DNA of 64,000 nt, taken from the NCBI GenBank assembly GCA_963678705.1, contig OY783208.1, positions 1,798,001-1,862,000 of the forward strand, written 5' to 3'. The position numbers and the translations under genes were made by a program. The notes beneath the pieces were generated by a model. It did not search any database. It was given only the letters and a program-made list of their open reading frames with translations, and was not told where the DNA came from. The stretch is from Panorpa germanica. Lineage: Eukaryota > Arthropoda > Insecta > Mecoptera > Panorpidae. Within the stretch, counting starts at the first letter, position 1, and each line of letters opens with the position of its first letter. This document shows positions 22,687 to 34,682 of the stretch, piece after piece.

Positions 22687-23345
22687 ATATTAACACTTGA
22701 TGTTTTTTTAAATGAATTTATTGTATTATTACTTGTGGTGCAGCTGTGTTTTTAAAACGAACTCGTCTCCTCGGTTTACTTCGGGAATGTTCGTGTTCGT
22801 GTTCGTGACTACCGCTAACGTTCATCAGCTTAGACAGAGTGATATACATAAGTACATATTACAAAAATGTGTTTTTGATCTGTAGAAAAACGAAAAACGA
22901 AAAATAGTTTAAGGCAAGGGCATGCTTTAGTCCGGCTCTGGAAACATATCACCTTTATCACAAAATGACGATTAATGATGTTTTTTCTTTTGTTGCACGT
23001 GAGTCTTTAATCTTCGTCAACTTCCGAAATAATGTAAGTACCGTTAAATTCTACAAGTAGTCGATATACTTAAATCACGCGTCTGTAGTTAGTTGGATGG
23101 GTCACATATCGTTCAGGGGCAGTCAAAATTTATTTAAAAATAAAATCACATTGGAGAATACACATTTGTTGGTTTAAATTCCAAACGTAATGCAGGAACT
23201 TCATGAAAATTTGATATGTTATAAAAATCGTAGTCACAGACCTCATAAAGAAAAATGGACATTATTGACCACGTCGTTAGCGAGATATTATTATTTAAAA
23301 AGTGAATTTTTCAATTAACTCGAACTGACAGTTTGAGAATCACTC
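22687..23345 (+). repeat. Repeat K, right part (K1)
   Basis: Continuation of K after the retrotransposon, matching 53661-54260. It ends with the block TCCAAACGTAATGCAGGAAC through GAGATATTATTATTT. An internal patch (23098-23150) is absent from the other copy. Confidence 0.8.
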
Positions 23346-23569
23346 AAAAATAACTGTAATACAATATGAATCAAAACGAATTAGAAATTTAATATTTTTT
23401 ATTATTTATAATAATTTAATAAAGTTAAATACGTCTACAATAAACAATTATTATAAATAACAAAAATAATCTAGAATTCGTATTTAATTATATATTGTAT
23501 TTAATATAGCGTTAGTAGTACGTTGTAACATTAGCGGGACGTTTAAAATACTGTACACACGTTAATCTA
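23346..23569. other. No feature recognised
   Basis: AT-rich spacer between K and F. Confidence 0.35.
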
Positions 23570-23770
23570 GTTGGTGCGCATGCGTCGTTAGTAATATAAA
23601 TTTTGACAGTTCAATTGAACGTGAAATAATTAAAATTGCTGTTTTTAATAACAATTAGTAATAGAAATTGTTTTTACATCTTTATTTTTGACAAAGTGAC
23701 ATTGAACTTCTTTTAAAAATAAATCCTACTGCGTTTTGACAGATTGTCACATTTTGGAGGTTATAATATA
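23570..23770 (-). repeat. Repeat F (F2)
   Basis: About 200 bp inverted copy running from TTGGTGCGCATGCGTCGTTA to CACATTTTGGAGGTT. It contains the palindrome CGCATGCG at one end. Confidence 0.8.
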
Positions 23771-24074
23771 ATTTTACATTACGAATAAAACAACGCAAGT
23801 ATAATGTTGTATCAGACTTATTATTGTAGAAAGAAAGAGATAGCGATATGTGTTATAAGTTATCTATATATACATAGATAGTATTTAAAAAATATTTGAA
23901 AAAAATATTATTAAAAATATAGCGGAAGTTTAAAACGAACGATAAGAAAACTATAAAGGTGATCGTTCGATAGCTGACGATAAGAAAAGGTGACAGTTAT
24001 ATATATATGTGTCACAGGAATGCCCCAATAGCTGGTTTTCTTAATTCCTGGAATAATAAGGTTTATAGATAGAG

Positions 24075-24673
24075 CGATTTTTCAATTGTTGATTGAAATT
24101 GATGTTAATAAATGTGTATTGGCGTGTCTATTTTATTAAATATCTAAATATTGACGGAGATATAGCAATTAAAAGTTTGAATTGTAGTTTTAGTGCTAGA
24201 AATGGTCGGCCATATTTGTATGACGTGAACTGCATTTTAACGTCAGTTATTTGTTGAGTAGGTCAGTGCTGTGGTAATGTTCTGTAGCTGTTGGTAGTCA
24301 AATAATCAAGTCAAGTCAAAGAATAATAAGTTTTTATTTTATTTAACCCTGCTAAGGCAGACTTAATACTGAAACTTTATTGTTCCTTGAAATAGCTCTA
24401 AATAATATTTGATATTTTGATATATAAATACATATAGTCGAGATTTATGAGCTGTAAGGTTGGCAGCGGTTGTGATGTCACATGCATTTGGAATGTGTAC
24501 AACGTTGAATCCCTTTAATAATTAAAGAGACAAAATGACTTTTTTAATTGTTAATATCTCCTAACATATAAGGAGTTATTAACAAATAATTGAACATTTG
24601 AGGTTCTAGTAACCCACTTTATCAATATATAGTACACTTTTATAGAAATTAAGACATAGGACACATACCCATT
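24075..24673 (-). mobile_element. MITE family A (A7)
   Basis: Inverted near-full copy ending GGACACATACCCATT. Its left inverted end is lost. Confidence 0.85.
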
Positions 24674-24701
24674 GAGTGAAAACTTGTATATTGTGTATAT
24701 G

Positions 24702-25032
24702 CAGGGGCGGCCTTAACCATTGCGAGGCCCCGGACGGCGGACCTTTTTTTGTTCTTTGCATAATTTATGTAAAATGTAAGTAAGTATTTTTGATGATAAT
24801 TGACGAGAAATAGAATTATATATTGGAAGTTTTATAAAAGTTAACAAGCACAAAGATGACAAATATTAATGATGATAGACTAAGGTACATGAATGCCTTA
24901 AAAGAAGACGCAGTGATTTAAGGCGCGAGATTCAAATACATATATAGTAATGAATTTTTCTACTTGGGTTGTTGCGCGAGAATGTGAGGCCCCTGCGGTT
25001 GCCCTGCTTGCCAACCCCTAAGGCCGCCTTTG
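24702..25032 (+). mobile_element. hAT-like MITE (331 bp)
   Basis: Starts CAGGGGCGGCCTTA and ends TAAGGCCGCCTTTG, imperfect inverted ends of hAT type. Flanking octamers TGTATATG (24694-24701) and TGTATATA (25033-25040) fit an 8-bp target duplication with one change. An inverted relative lies at 43955-44263. Non-coding. Confidence 0.8.
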
Positions 25033-25159
25033 TGTATATAATTTTATATAAGTTTGTTGGAAAGAGATAGTATAAAATGAACTGATAAAAATCTTGTTTC
25101 TTTGTCTGGCAGTAGAATCTGAATTATAAAGAACTAGTATATTATATTATTGAAGCAAC

Positions 25160-25483
25160 TACAATGCAAGATATAAAAGGTTATGGGAAAATAATGTGCC
25201 TCAGTACCTTATAGAAAAAGACATAAAACACATAAGAAGAACAGAAAGGTTTAGATTGGGAAATGAGGAAAAAGGAAACAGATACTGGGAAAAGAGTGAG
25301 GAAAGAAAGTGTAGAGTGTGCGGAACGGAGGACGAAACACTGGAGCACATTAAGTTTGAGTGTAAGGAAAAAGTAGCGAGCGAAAGGAATATTGGCCAGC
25401 TATTAAAGGGAGGCAGTGAAGGAAAGAGGTGGATGGCGGAAATAGTAAGAAGGAAAGAAAAAACAGGAGAAGAAATAAGCTGA
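25160..25483 (+). pseudogene. LINE ORF2 C-terminus, 5'-truncated
   Basis: 108 open codons reading YNARYKRLWENNVPQYLIEK and onwards. They include FRLGNEEKGNRYWEKSEERK and a CCHC-type cluster C-x2-C-x8-H-x4-C (CRVCGTEDETLEHIKFEC). This is the tail of a non-LTR retrotransposon reverse transcriptase. The catalytic domains are absent, so it is a 5'-truncated insertion. Confidence 0.8.
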
Positions 25484-25802
25484 TGGCTGGGTTGCACAAG
25501 GAACAGGAAGAGAAAGGAAGTACTAAAAGAGGCAATGAAGGGAAGCAGGAGAAAGAAAGAAGTAGCGAGGAAACAGTTAAACTTCAGCCCAGAAAAATAG
25601 ACTAGGGAATAGACCAGTACAGAAGGAAGACTAGGGAAAATGAAGGAAGAGGGTCAAGAGAAGAAGAAGCAGAAAGCACTTTTTGGAAGTACTAATATAG
25701 GAATGAAATGTAACAAGAAATAGAATACGGTAGATTGTAAAGCCGAAAGGCACACACAATTAACAATAAATAATAAAGTTAAAATAATAAAGTTAAAAAA
25801 TA
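25484..25802 (+). mobile_element. LINE 3' untranslated region
   Basis: Purine-rich tail after the ORF2 stop, ending GATTGTAAAGCCGAAAGGC and then A-rich repeats near 25765-25802. It is shared with 44552-45175. Confidence 0.7.
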
Positions 25803-25877
25803 TTAATGAAGTTTGTTGTATAACAGAGATAGAATATGTAGTAGAAAAGAGAAAGAATTCTGTTATATATATTGATT

Positions 25878-25905
25878 CTAACAGCCCCTGAAGTATATGT
25901 GACAT
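25878..25905 (+). repeat. Short dispersed motif GCCCCTGAA
   Basis: A CCCCTGAAGTATATGTGACA block, as near 12590 and 52175. Confidence 0.3.
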
Positions 25906-26197
25906 ATCACACACTTTTTAATTTATGTTGAAATCTGCAGGGGGTGGTATTTTACAAATTCATTTATATTATAATTAATAAATAAAATGGTAAACATACT
26001 TTCACTTCTTCTTTTTTTCATTTTACTCGACGATTTTCCCATTTTTTCACTTTATCACTTGGCACTTTGTTTTTATTTGCGTTTATTTTTTTACTGCTCG
26101 ATGGAACACTTATATAATTATTATTAATAGAAATTATTACACTTAGTTTTCTGAAATAGCAAAATATGTTTTATACAGCACGTTTTTTACAGTATTC

Positions 26198-26620
26198 GGT
26201 TTTAAACGTATAATCAGCGGGATGTTCACACGGTAAATTTTAATTAGTAAAAACGTATAGCCGCAGTTTTCATACGACAAAATGATATATACTAAAATAA
26301 AATTAGCTAAATGTTTAAGGTAAGTTGAGAAATAAGGAAACGCTGTTTTTTTGAATAGGACCAATAGAATCAATAGAGTTCGAAGCGTACTTTGAAGCGA
26401 AGGTATTGTTAGAAGGTTAGATTTGTACTGCTAGAATTTATAGTAGCCGAATTATTGTTGATTTGGAATTCTTGGATAAAATATTGCGTTATTTCGCGAT
26501 TTTTCTATAATTCCATAGTTTTATCTCACAAAACATAGTGGGCTTTTGTACTAGTTCCACCCACCAAAGAAATCAATAAATCATTATCTATAAAAGATTC
26601 GTCGAACATTTTTGTACAAT
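26198..26620 (+). repeat. Repeat Q (copy 2, uninterrupted)
   Basis: Matches 13411-13860. At 26199-26207 the sequence TTTTAAACG gives the target site that is filled by a B element in copy 1. Confidence 0.75.
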
Positions 26621-26654
26621 TTTTGATAATAACATTTTTTTGAATCTCTAAAAG

Positions 26655-26757
26655 GTACTTGTATGTCACAACTGTCACTTTCGACGCATGCGCATAGAGA
26701 GCAAATAGAAACATATACCTTTCTCTCTCGCACACATTTTGGACACACTTTCAGCTC
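26655..26757. repeat. Foldback repeat H, single arm (H1)
   Basis: One arm of repeat H: ACTTTCGACGCATGCGCATA through TTTCTCTCTCGCACAC and CACTTTCAGCTCCAGCATTC. The partner arm is missing. Confidence 0.7.
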
Positions 26758-26836
26758 CAGCATTCTCTCTCCATGTAGATGAACTGATTAAAAGGGCGAA
26801 GTAGTTATTGTACTGATCTAAATTTAAGTCTGCTTT

Positions 26837-27670
26837 CCCAGTAAACATTTTGGAGTAAATTCTACTTAATTTCTATTACATATCATGAGTTTTTTGTCTG
26901 GAACGTGTTCGTTTTCTATGCAGTCGTTCATAGGAAAGGCCCTTTTTATGAGCTACAGAGATCGCAACGACGGTTCACTGCTGAATTAAAAGCGGAGTCG
27001 GTTTATGATTTATGACCGGAGTTATAAACTTGACACTAGCAGGGGTGTAAAACTTAATGGAATTCTACTTTTTAGAGTCTGCAAAATATAAATATTTAAA
27101 TGAAGAAATAAATAGATGTAATCTTTAGTACGGATCGTGATTTTTTTAATCTTCAACAATACTCGTTATATTAGTTTTTTACATTGTTTTGGTGATTCAA
27201 AAATCCACGATCTTCTGCGTTATATTTAAAACCTCTGTCTTACCATCGCTAGATTCTATCTTCGTTTATATACATTATATTCGGGGATTGAGGGAGATAG
27301 CGTCTGTCTATTACCATTAAAGAAATATTTGTTGAAAAAGGATAGCATATACTTTAAGCATATACTTTAAGCATATTGTACTGAACAAAATACTTTACAA
27401 GTGTAACGGTGAAAAATATATTTTACTTACCGCATCTCGTTTCTCTCTCACTTTGGAATAAATGAGATGAAAGTGAATTTAAAAAAAATATATCCATGTG
27501 GGAAAGAAACAGAAATACTTAATGAATGATGTTGGAAAAAGAAAGAATATTATTATGAAAAACTAACACAAAATATGTGACAGGTAGAGAACTTGTAACG
27601 CGTTAGAATAAAATTGTACGAGTGACTCGAACTTCACCAAATAGGGCACTTCACCAAATTGTTTACTGGG
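26837..27670 (+). mobile_element. MITE family D (D2)
   Basis: 834 bp with CCCAGTAAACATTTTGG at the start and CCAAATTGTTTACTGGG at the end. It abuts repeat F directly on the right. Confidence 0.85.
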
Positions 27671-27868
27671 AACCTCCAAAATGTGACAATCTGTCAAAAC
27701 GCAGTAGGATTTATTTTTTAAAGAAGTTTAATGTCAATTTGTCAAAGTAAAAACAATTTCTGTTACTAATTGTTATTAAAAACAGTAATTTTAATTATTC
27801 CACATTCAATCGAACTGTCAAAATTTACATTTCTAACGACGCATGCGCACCAACTGAATTAACTAACC
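27671..27868 (+). repeat. Repeat F (F3)
   Basis: Full-length F beginning AACCTCCAAAATG and ending near GACGCATGCGCACCAACTG. Confidence 0.8.
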
Positions 27869-28523
27869 TCAAATTAGACTTTGCTATATGTAACAATTTG
27901 ATTTTTAAAGAATAAGCTCTATTTAATAATATTTATGTAAGATATTAAAGCGATTAGCTAATATATACATAAATAAATATTTGTTCATTAGATTTGCTTT
28001 ATTAAGGTCGCCTTGGAAATATATATAAATGCAAAACAGCTTGTGTAACAAAAACAAGCTGGAAATATGACGTCACTGCAGGTGTGCCAACAAAAAATAA
28101 TAGAAATGTATTTGCCAATATAAAAACACAAAATTCTACATTTTTGATTAAGTGGACATAAAGAATTCTAACAAAAGAATAAACAGAATTACGAATGTGA
28201 TGTATCAACATGAACTGACTGTTTTATTTTTTGTATAAAATGTCAAATATTTGTTATATATCTGATTTTTTCGATTCATTGTATAAGTAATACTTGGGAG
28301 AAATAGTCTGTGTGAAAATAAACAATTATTTAAAAACAATCGCAATATTATAGGCGGATGAATCTGCGTATGACGTCACGTCCGATGATTTGCTATATCT
28401 TTTATACAACATAGAGGCGTACAGCTGCGTTGTGTATCCCGTCAATTTATATATATATATATATAAACAGTAAAACTGTAAATCAGCACTAGTATTGTAA
28501 ATCCGAATCTTAAAGCATATATA
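27869..28523. other. No gene recognised; short TA microsatellite
   Basis: No gene or repeat assigned. A TA dinucleotide run lies at about 28447-28466. Confidence 0.4.
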
Positions 28524-28975
28524 TATGGAGAGAGAATGCTCCCTGAAAGTGTGTCCAAAATGTGTGCGAGAGAGAAAGGTATATGTTCATATTTGTTCTC
28601 TATGCGCATGCGTCGAAAGTGACAGTTATCAAGTCAGAGCTGTCTAGATATAATACGTGACAGTTGTTAAATATGACATTATATTGATGTAGAATAATGT
28701 AGATATGTATAAATATAAATAAACTATATATAAATATAAATATAACTAAAAGCGTGAGTTCTGCCCACTCCAAATATCAACTGTGTTGGCCGTTATCCCT
28801 ATGAGTATATGTTTTCACTGAACGGTCACTGTTTTACCGACAGACGAGCTTTGTACCAACTAAAGAAATAATATTTCTTTACATATTTAATATTTATTAT
28901 ATCTAGACAGCTGTCACTTTCGACGCATGCGCATAGAGAATAAATAGGAACATATACCTTTCTCTCTTCATATAT
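28524..28975. repeat. Foldback repeat H, two-armed (H2)
   Basis: Left arm at about 28556-28653 and inverted right arm at about 28896-28970, with about 240 bp between. The arms contain TATGCGCATGCGTCGAAAGT and its complement. A transcript would form a long hairpin. The outer end matches H1 (GGAGAGAGAATGCT). Confidence 0.8.
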
Positions 28976-29745
28976 ATATGCTCTAAACTGAAGACTAACG
29001 TACTTAGTTTCTTCACGACCTACGTTAATTATTAAAGTTCATTTTAATAATAATTTAATCATATTTTTAATTAGATATTTTAATTACATATTTTAATTAA
29101 GTAGTGTCACTAAAACCTCTGTAGCTCGTAAAGTAGTGGTCAGATTGTCTTGAAATTTTAACACAAATCGTTTGAAGGTTAGTTCTATTAAGTTCTATAA
29201 AAATTTGGTGAATTTGTCCATAATTGCGCCCTGTACACGTCACCCTACGAACTTATTGAGTCATGCTTGTAAATCATACATACGATTTTGTTCTACCGTA
29301 TACTACAAATATAAATAGCTTCTAAAAAAAGTGGATAACAGTGTGGTGGGAAGAACGGGAAGTGGGGGAGGGAAGGGGGCGATCTGTTATGCGGTAATTT
29401 AACATTGTTATCTCAGGCTTACTAATTAAATATTTAATTACTATGCCGCATGATTCTAATTAGCCAGGAAATAACAGAAGTTATTCTTGGAAATATTACA
29501 ATAAAAAAAAACAACAAATTAATGATGGTCAGTCAATTTTATCATGCGTCAATTGAATTTGATTTGACTCGTACAAATGACAAAATCACTCCACCTGGCC
29601 TCACTACCGAACCAGTATTGAATGAAGCTACAAATAAACCATTCAAGTGTAACAGAGACAGATATATCTTGTTTCTTTTTCTGTTATATTCTAGAATTTT
29701 ATCTCTTCTAAAATAAATATTTCAAGTGTAAAAGAGACAACTATA
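28975..29745 (+). repeat. Interspersed repeat I (copy 2)
   Basis: Matches 3240-4000 closely through ATATGCTCTAAACTGAAG, the CACTAAAACCTCTGTA block, the purine patch and the CAGATATATCTTG arm. It joins directly to H2. Confidence 0.75.
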
Positions 29746-30109
29746 TCACTATTCAAATGTATGATGTTGGAAAGAGAGGGAATATTCTTATGTGACAGAA
29801 ATAGCTTTAAATTTGATGGAATCATCAATGTATAAATACAACATTATTGAAGATAATAAATTTCTCTTCTAATTATCATTTAACCGCTATTTAATTAGCA
29901 TTGGGAATCGACAAGTCCAACTCCGAGTCAATGCCGTGCTGAGTTCCAACTGAGGACAACGGACAAACGACTTTGATAGCTGAGATCACGGGTATTAATA
30001 AATAATTACTAAATTATGCAAAAATAATCAAACCCAACAAACCAGTAAGATTCCAATCCATATACTAAGATTAAACAATACTAAGAAACTAAATTTGTAT
30101 AAAACTGCA
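29746..30109. other. Unassigned stretch, higher GC patch
   Basis: No gene recognised. The patch 29895-29990 has a more balanced base composition than its surroundings but no convincing frame. Confidence 0.35.
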
Positions 30110-30167
30110 CTGTATATTGATAAAGTTGACTAACATAACCTCAAATATCCAGTTATTTTTATTCAAT
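30110..30167 (+). repeat. Repeat C, left part (C1)
   Basis: The block GTATATTGATAAAGTTGACT through CAGTTATTTTTATTCAAT is the start of repeat C. It is cut by a B element and continues at 30923. Confidence 0.7.
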
Positions 30168-30922
30168 AGGTACAGGACGTTAACGTAAATGATGAAAACG
30201 TTGTGAAATTTGGAGGGTCGATACAAATAGTTAAAATACATGCTGTCTCAAAATTTTAGAGACCTAGGGTTCATAGTTTTCTTTTTATACATGATTAAAA
30301 ATAGTCATTTTCCATACAAATCATAATTTTTAGCTCAATTTCACCACATAATATAACTTTTAACTATAAAAAAATGGTGACACGGCTTTCAAAAACTAGG
30401 TGTATATAAAAGAATCTTTTCTGTAACTATTGCAAAAAGAAAATTATCAAAAGGATACCTATTTACGAAAATATTTAAATAAAACCTTTAAGAAACAGTA
30501 AATGTAGGTTATAAGCCGGCAACGTTGCAAATGCCAATTTGAGCGGGAAATTCAAAATCGAAATAAATGTTATATAAAATATAACAATTTATTGGTCAAA
30601 GAACCAAATCACGCATGCGTCAACACACGTAAATTTACAGCGTTACCAAATTTATTATTCCTTTTTCAAAATATTTAATTTGTATTTAAATTGAATTAAT
30701 ACAAATTTGATATTAATTATAGGTAATTTTTCATTTATTAAACTATTATATGCATAAAAAATCATTTTAACAAGCAAAAAGCAGTTTAATAGGGAATTGA
30801 AAAATTCATTTTCAAAGGTACAGTCCCAATATTTGCTCGTCCCTCATGTACTTCGTATTTTGCATTTCGTATTACCGAGAGATAAACTCTTTGCATTGAC
30901 GGTACGTCCTGTACCTCCTTAA
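30168..30922 (+). mobile_element. MITE family B (B3)
   Basis: Near-complete B copy. The left end has eroded to AGGTACAGGACG and the right end is intact with TTAA. It is inserted inside a repeat C copy with loss of some C sequence. Confidence 0.85.
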
Positions 30923-31110
30923 ACAAGAGAAGTGTAAAAGAGATGCATAATTAAACGTCAAAGCTATAGCAGCTGTTGTGTCGACCCATAATGTTTCAAT
31001 ATAATGTCGTGATATAAAACGAAAAACAAATAACATTACTTCAGGAACATTACGCAGTAAAACTTTAAATAGATATATCTCCGTCAATTTTTGGATATTT
31101 TAATAAATTC
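30923..31110 (+). repeat. Repeat C, right part (C1)
   Basis: Continuation of C. On the minus strand it carries the shared frame that includes YIETLWVDTTAAIALTF. Confidence 0.7.
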
Positions 31111-32435
31111 TATATCAAATGAAAGCTAATTTTCGTCTTTACACGATGGTTGCTCAGATAAAAGTGGCCGAAAATTGGATTGCTTACTGTTAAAGATACA
31201 TAAGAGCGAGAGAGAGATAGCACAAAATCGTCTATTAGACAAGGACGGAAGTTTTAAAACTATTGCGCATGTAACAGAGTGTCCCAAGTTTGTATATCTC
31301 TCTTTAAAATAAATAATATTTTACCATCAACATTTGGGGCCATATTTTAATAGGCTAGCTTAAAAATTATCTATATAAATTGTATTTTGATAAAAACTGG
31401 TGGAAGTTATTATTAAAATAGTCGTTTTTGATTCTATAATTATTAAAAGTATCCAAAATCATAAAAAATAAATTGCCCATCGATGGCATCTCTTATCCTA
31501 CCCTCTTCCTTTTTATGAATTGTCTTTTACTTTTATACAACAGAGTGCAAAAGCCTTTTTTAATTGTTTAATCGTTTTAGTTCTGTTTCTAGTAGGTGTA
31601 TTATATATTAAACATCAATTTTTATCTAAACTATTGATTTTATCAAAAAAATGTTTGAATAAAACTTGTAGAACGTTAAAAATCCTTTAAAATGATGTAT
31701 GATAAGTTTAGATACTTTAACGCGTTTAAGAGATATGGCTATTTTTATCGTAGAACGCATTGTTAATGAGATATTGCAATAAAACTAAATCATCAAAATA
31801 TTCTGAATCAGTTAAGGTTCTAAAATGTGATCAAAAAAGCACGCAGTACGTCTCAAAAACGATATTTTTGTAAACCAATTCCACAATAAAGATCTCCTTT
31901 AATTTCTTCCTTGTTTCACACTGTCATCTTAATTAATAAGAGTGTACCAGCCTGTCAAAATACGTCAGAACCGATTGACTTAATTAAAAAATTCACTTAA
32001 AAATCTCACACATTTTTCTAATTGTTTTTACCATTATTTAAAACACCACTGAACTAATTTTATCACTTTATTTTAAATTCATATTCACTTTTTCTATTAA
32101 TTTTATTATTTCACTTTTTTTACACGTAAATTTAGAATCACGTGGATCACTCACTTCCTATCACTTACATTTCAACCGACTGACATTTTACCACCAAGCA
32201 AGCGAACAAATTCCAACATAGCACCTATGAAAACACTATCCATCTCTTTCGCACTTACGTTATGTATATACAAATACTGAAACAACCATTCCCCTCACAT
32301 GTATTCAAAGAAACGCAGTTCTCGGCAACGACAACAATTTCTTCAATGTCCTATACCGTTAAAGGCGTTTACGAAAATAAAATAATGCTGTCTTATTTTG
32401 CAAGCTAAAGTAATAAATTTCTGTTAACTTAAATT
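31111..32435. other. No gene recognised; small shared repeat
   Basis: Spacer. A segment at 31655-31760 (containing GATAAGTTTAGATACTTTAA) is an inverted relative of 60810-60915. Nothing else could be assigned. Confidence 0.4.
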
Positions 32436-32535
32436 GGTCGATTGGATTAAAACTGTCGGAGATATAGAGTTTTAAGTCTTCACCTCTCTAGTCTAGTTTC
32501 GTCTTTCTTTGAAAATTTGAAACGCGTTTTTCTCG
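32436..32535 (+). repeat. Repeat G fragment (G3a)
   Basis: First 100 bp or so of G, cut off after AACGCGTTTTTCTC by repeat N. Confidence 0.6.
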
Positions 32536-32539
32536 CGAA

Positions 32540-32700
32540 ACGCGAATCAAAATCTAAAGCTGCAATTAGTTAGATGAATAACGTATCTACATTTTAAGCT
32601 TTCTTCCACTGACTTTTAATGAGTTGGAACCGCAAAAATAAGTTTTGAAAATTAATATTACTATATTTTCTAGTTAAATTCCAATTTTTATATGACTTCA
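32540..32700 (+). repeat. Repeat N
   Basis: Runs from CGCGAATCAAAATCTAAAGC to TCCAATTTTTATATGACT. It is the same as the two inverted arms at 56228-56405 and 57220-57360. Confidence 0.7.
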
Positions 32701-32707
32701 ATTTTTT

Positions 32708-33325
32708 ATTTATTTATATGAATGTACAACATATTAAGTTTATTGTGTGAAAATTTGAAGTCGATTGGAGTAAAACTGTCGGAGATATAGAGTTTTAAGT
32801 CTTCACCTCTCTGGTCTGGTTTCGCCTTTCTTTGAAACTTTTAAACGCGTTTTCTCACACTTAGCTTTTTCAGAGTCGGTGTCCTCTCTAGCCCAAAATC
32901 TGCTGCACCGATCCGCAACGAAATTTTGCACACTCTTTCTTTACATAAATGCCGAGGTAACGCTGTCGAATTTTTTTATAATTTTAACGTATTTTAAAAT
33001 AACAAAGATTCTGATCGGTATTTTGACTTCTAAGTGCTGTAAAAAATTGAACAGTGACACGACAGGGCGTCCTGCAGAAACTTATCAACTAATGAAATCA
33101 TTTTGGTTTTTTGACTTCAAATAATCCAGTGATGAGTTATGAGGGACACCGCAATGAAACTTCTTTTTGTGACGTCACCGAAAATTCGCTGTCAATGGCT
33201 CATTTCTTGATATTTATTTATGAAAATTTCACAAAGTATTCTTTAAATGTTATTTTATCATGTAGTAATTATAGAAATATTTATATATTAACTGTGTAGT
33301 CAAAAAACATTATCGAAAATATGTT
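32708..33325 (+). repeat. Interspersed repeat G, longest copy (G3b)
   Basis: Contains an extra central segment (about 32970-33075) not seen in the other copies. Confidence 0.75.
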
Positions 33326-33880
33326 TTTTCTTTATCGTTTCGACCCTACCTCTTGATTCCCTTGAATATATATTTTTTATGTTCTAAAATGTTATTTATG
33401 GCGTGTTTTTAATACAAGGCTCAAAAGAAACTAAAATTATAAGGTAAAAAAGTAAAATCAAAATAGATTTCGAAACGCCCTTGAAATATTTTTCTAAGTA
33501 AAGGAACATTCATTCATGCCGCTGCATATATAAGCTTAATATATGCAGCAGGTACTATTATATCTGTCCTTTTCTTTCGCATGTAAATTTTACAATCAAA
33601 ACTATTTCTATCTCTCTCTTTCTTTTTAAATATGAATATATTTTAAAGTCAGCTAAAAAGAATTTTAAGTAATTGCAAAAATGTAGCATCTCTTGTACCT
33701 AGGGTCCTATGAGCGTGGAACATGAAGTTGCAAGAAACATGAGAGAATGTCATCAAAAAAAATTAAAAATACGAATTAATCTGTAGCTGAAGATAAAAAA
33801 TCGAATAGAGCAAGATTCCAGACCTATGCTGCTTTAGAAAACCCGAAATTTTGAGAATAATAGTGTAATACGTAGTTAAG
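33326..33880. other. No gene recognised
   Basis: Spacer with no supported feature. Confidence 0.35.
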
Positions 33881-34217
33881 AACGTATGCCTACTTGCTAG
33901 CTTGAAAGCGGGCCCCAAAGGTACGCAAAATCCTGCAGGAAATTATAAATACTGATTTCTATATAAATTAACTTGAAAACGGCTGGACCGATTTGGCTAA
34001 TTTTTCCTTTAAAATGTTCATAATAGTCTGTATAGGGTTTCTAAGGTAAGAAAAATAGGAAAATTTGCCCGGAAAATAGGAAAATTTTAGAAAAACTGAA
34101 AGTGTGTTTTACTAAGTGAATTTTGCTACAATGTGCGCAAATTTCGTTTGACAGCTGATTGCCAAATTGTGGAAAAATTTATTAAAATTTGGACAGAACG
34201 TCTGTTGGGTCAGCTAG
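33880..34217 (+). mobile_element. Possible Helitron-like or LINE-derived end
   Basis: The stretch around GGCTGGACCGATTTGGCTAA and the terminal GTCTGTTGGGTCAGCTAGT resembles a widely dispersed insect repeat end. The CTAGT finish would fit a Helitron 3' end (CTRRT), but the preceding hairpin is weak. Confidence 0.3.
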
Positions 34218-34682
34218 TGAGAAAATAATGATCACAAGAAATATAACCAAACTTTGCACGACTCTAGCAACCAAACTATAATAAATAGCGTCAAAAGACA
34301 TTCGACATTTTTTACGCAGAATTGTATCCTCTACAAAATGTACTCGAAACATTTTAAAAATCTTTTACCGTTTCTGAGTTATACGCGAAAGAACGCGGCC
34401 GAAATTACTTTATTGCCAACCCAACAGTTTTAAAAAATGCTTTTGGTTGCTAGTGAAAATATAATTATCACAAAAAATATAACCAAACTTTGCACGGCTC
34501 TAGCACCTAAGCTATAACAAATATTGTCATAAGTCATTCAACATTTTTTACTCAGAATTGTATCCTCTACAAAATGTACCCAAAACTTTTATCAAAATCT
34601 TTTACCGTTTCTTAGATATACGCGAAAGAACGCGACCGAAATTACTTTATTGCCAACCCAACAGTTTTAAAAAATGCTTTTG
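34213..34682 (+). repeat. Two-unit tandem duplication, period 236 bp
   Basis: 34213-34448 and 34449-34682 are the same block (GCTAGTGA start, AAATTACTTTATTGCCAACC near the end), differing at scattered bases. Non-coding. Confidence 0.85.

Noticed and set aside
25201-25535. Minus-strand frames opposite the LINE ORF2 end
   Set aside because: They are antisense shadows of a recognised CCHC-containing sense frame.
28447-28466. TA dinucleotide run as a promoter TATA element
   Set aside because: It is a plain microsatellite with no gene downstream.
32879-33299. Plus-strand frames conserved between repeat G copies (MKSFWFFDFK at the end)
   Set aside because: They are shared because the DNA copies are similar. 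Frames start and stop at different places, and no protein family was recognised.
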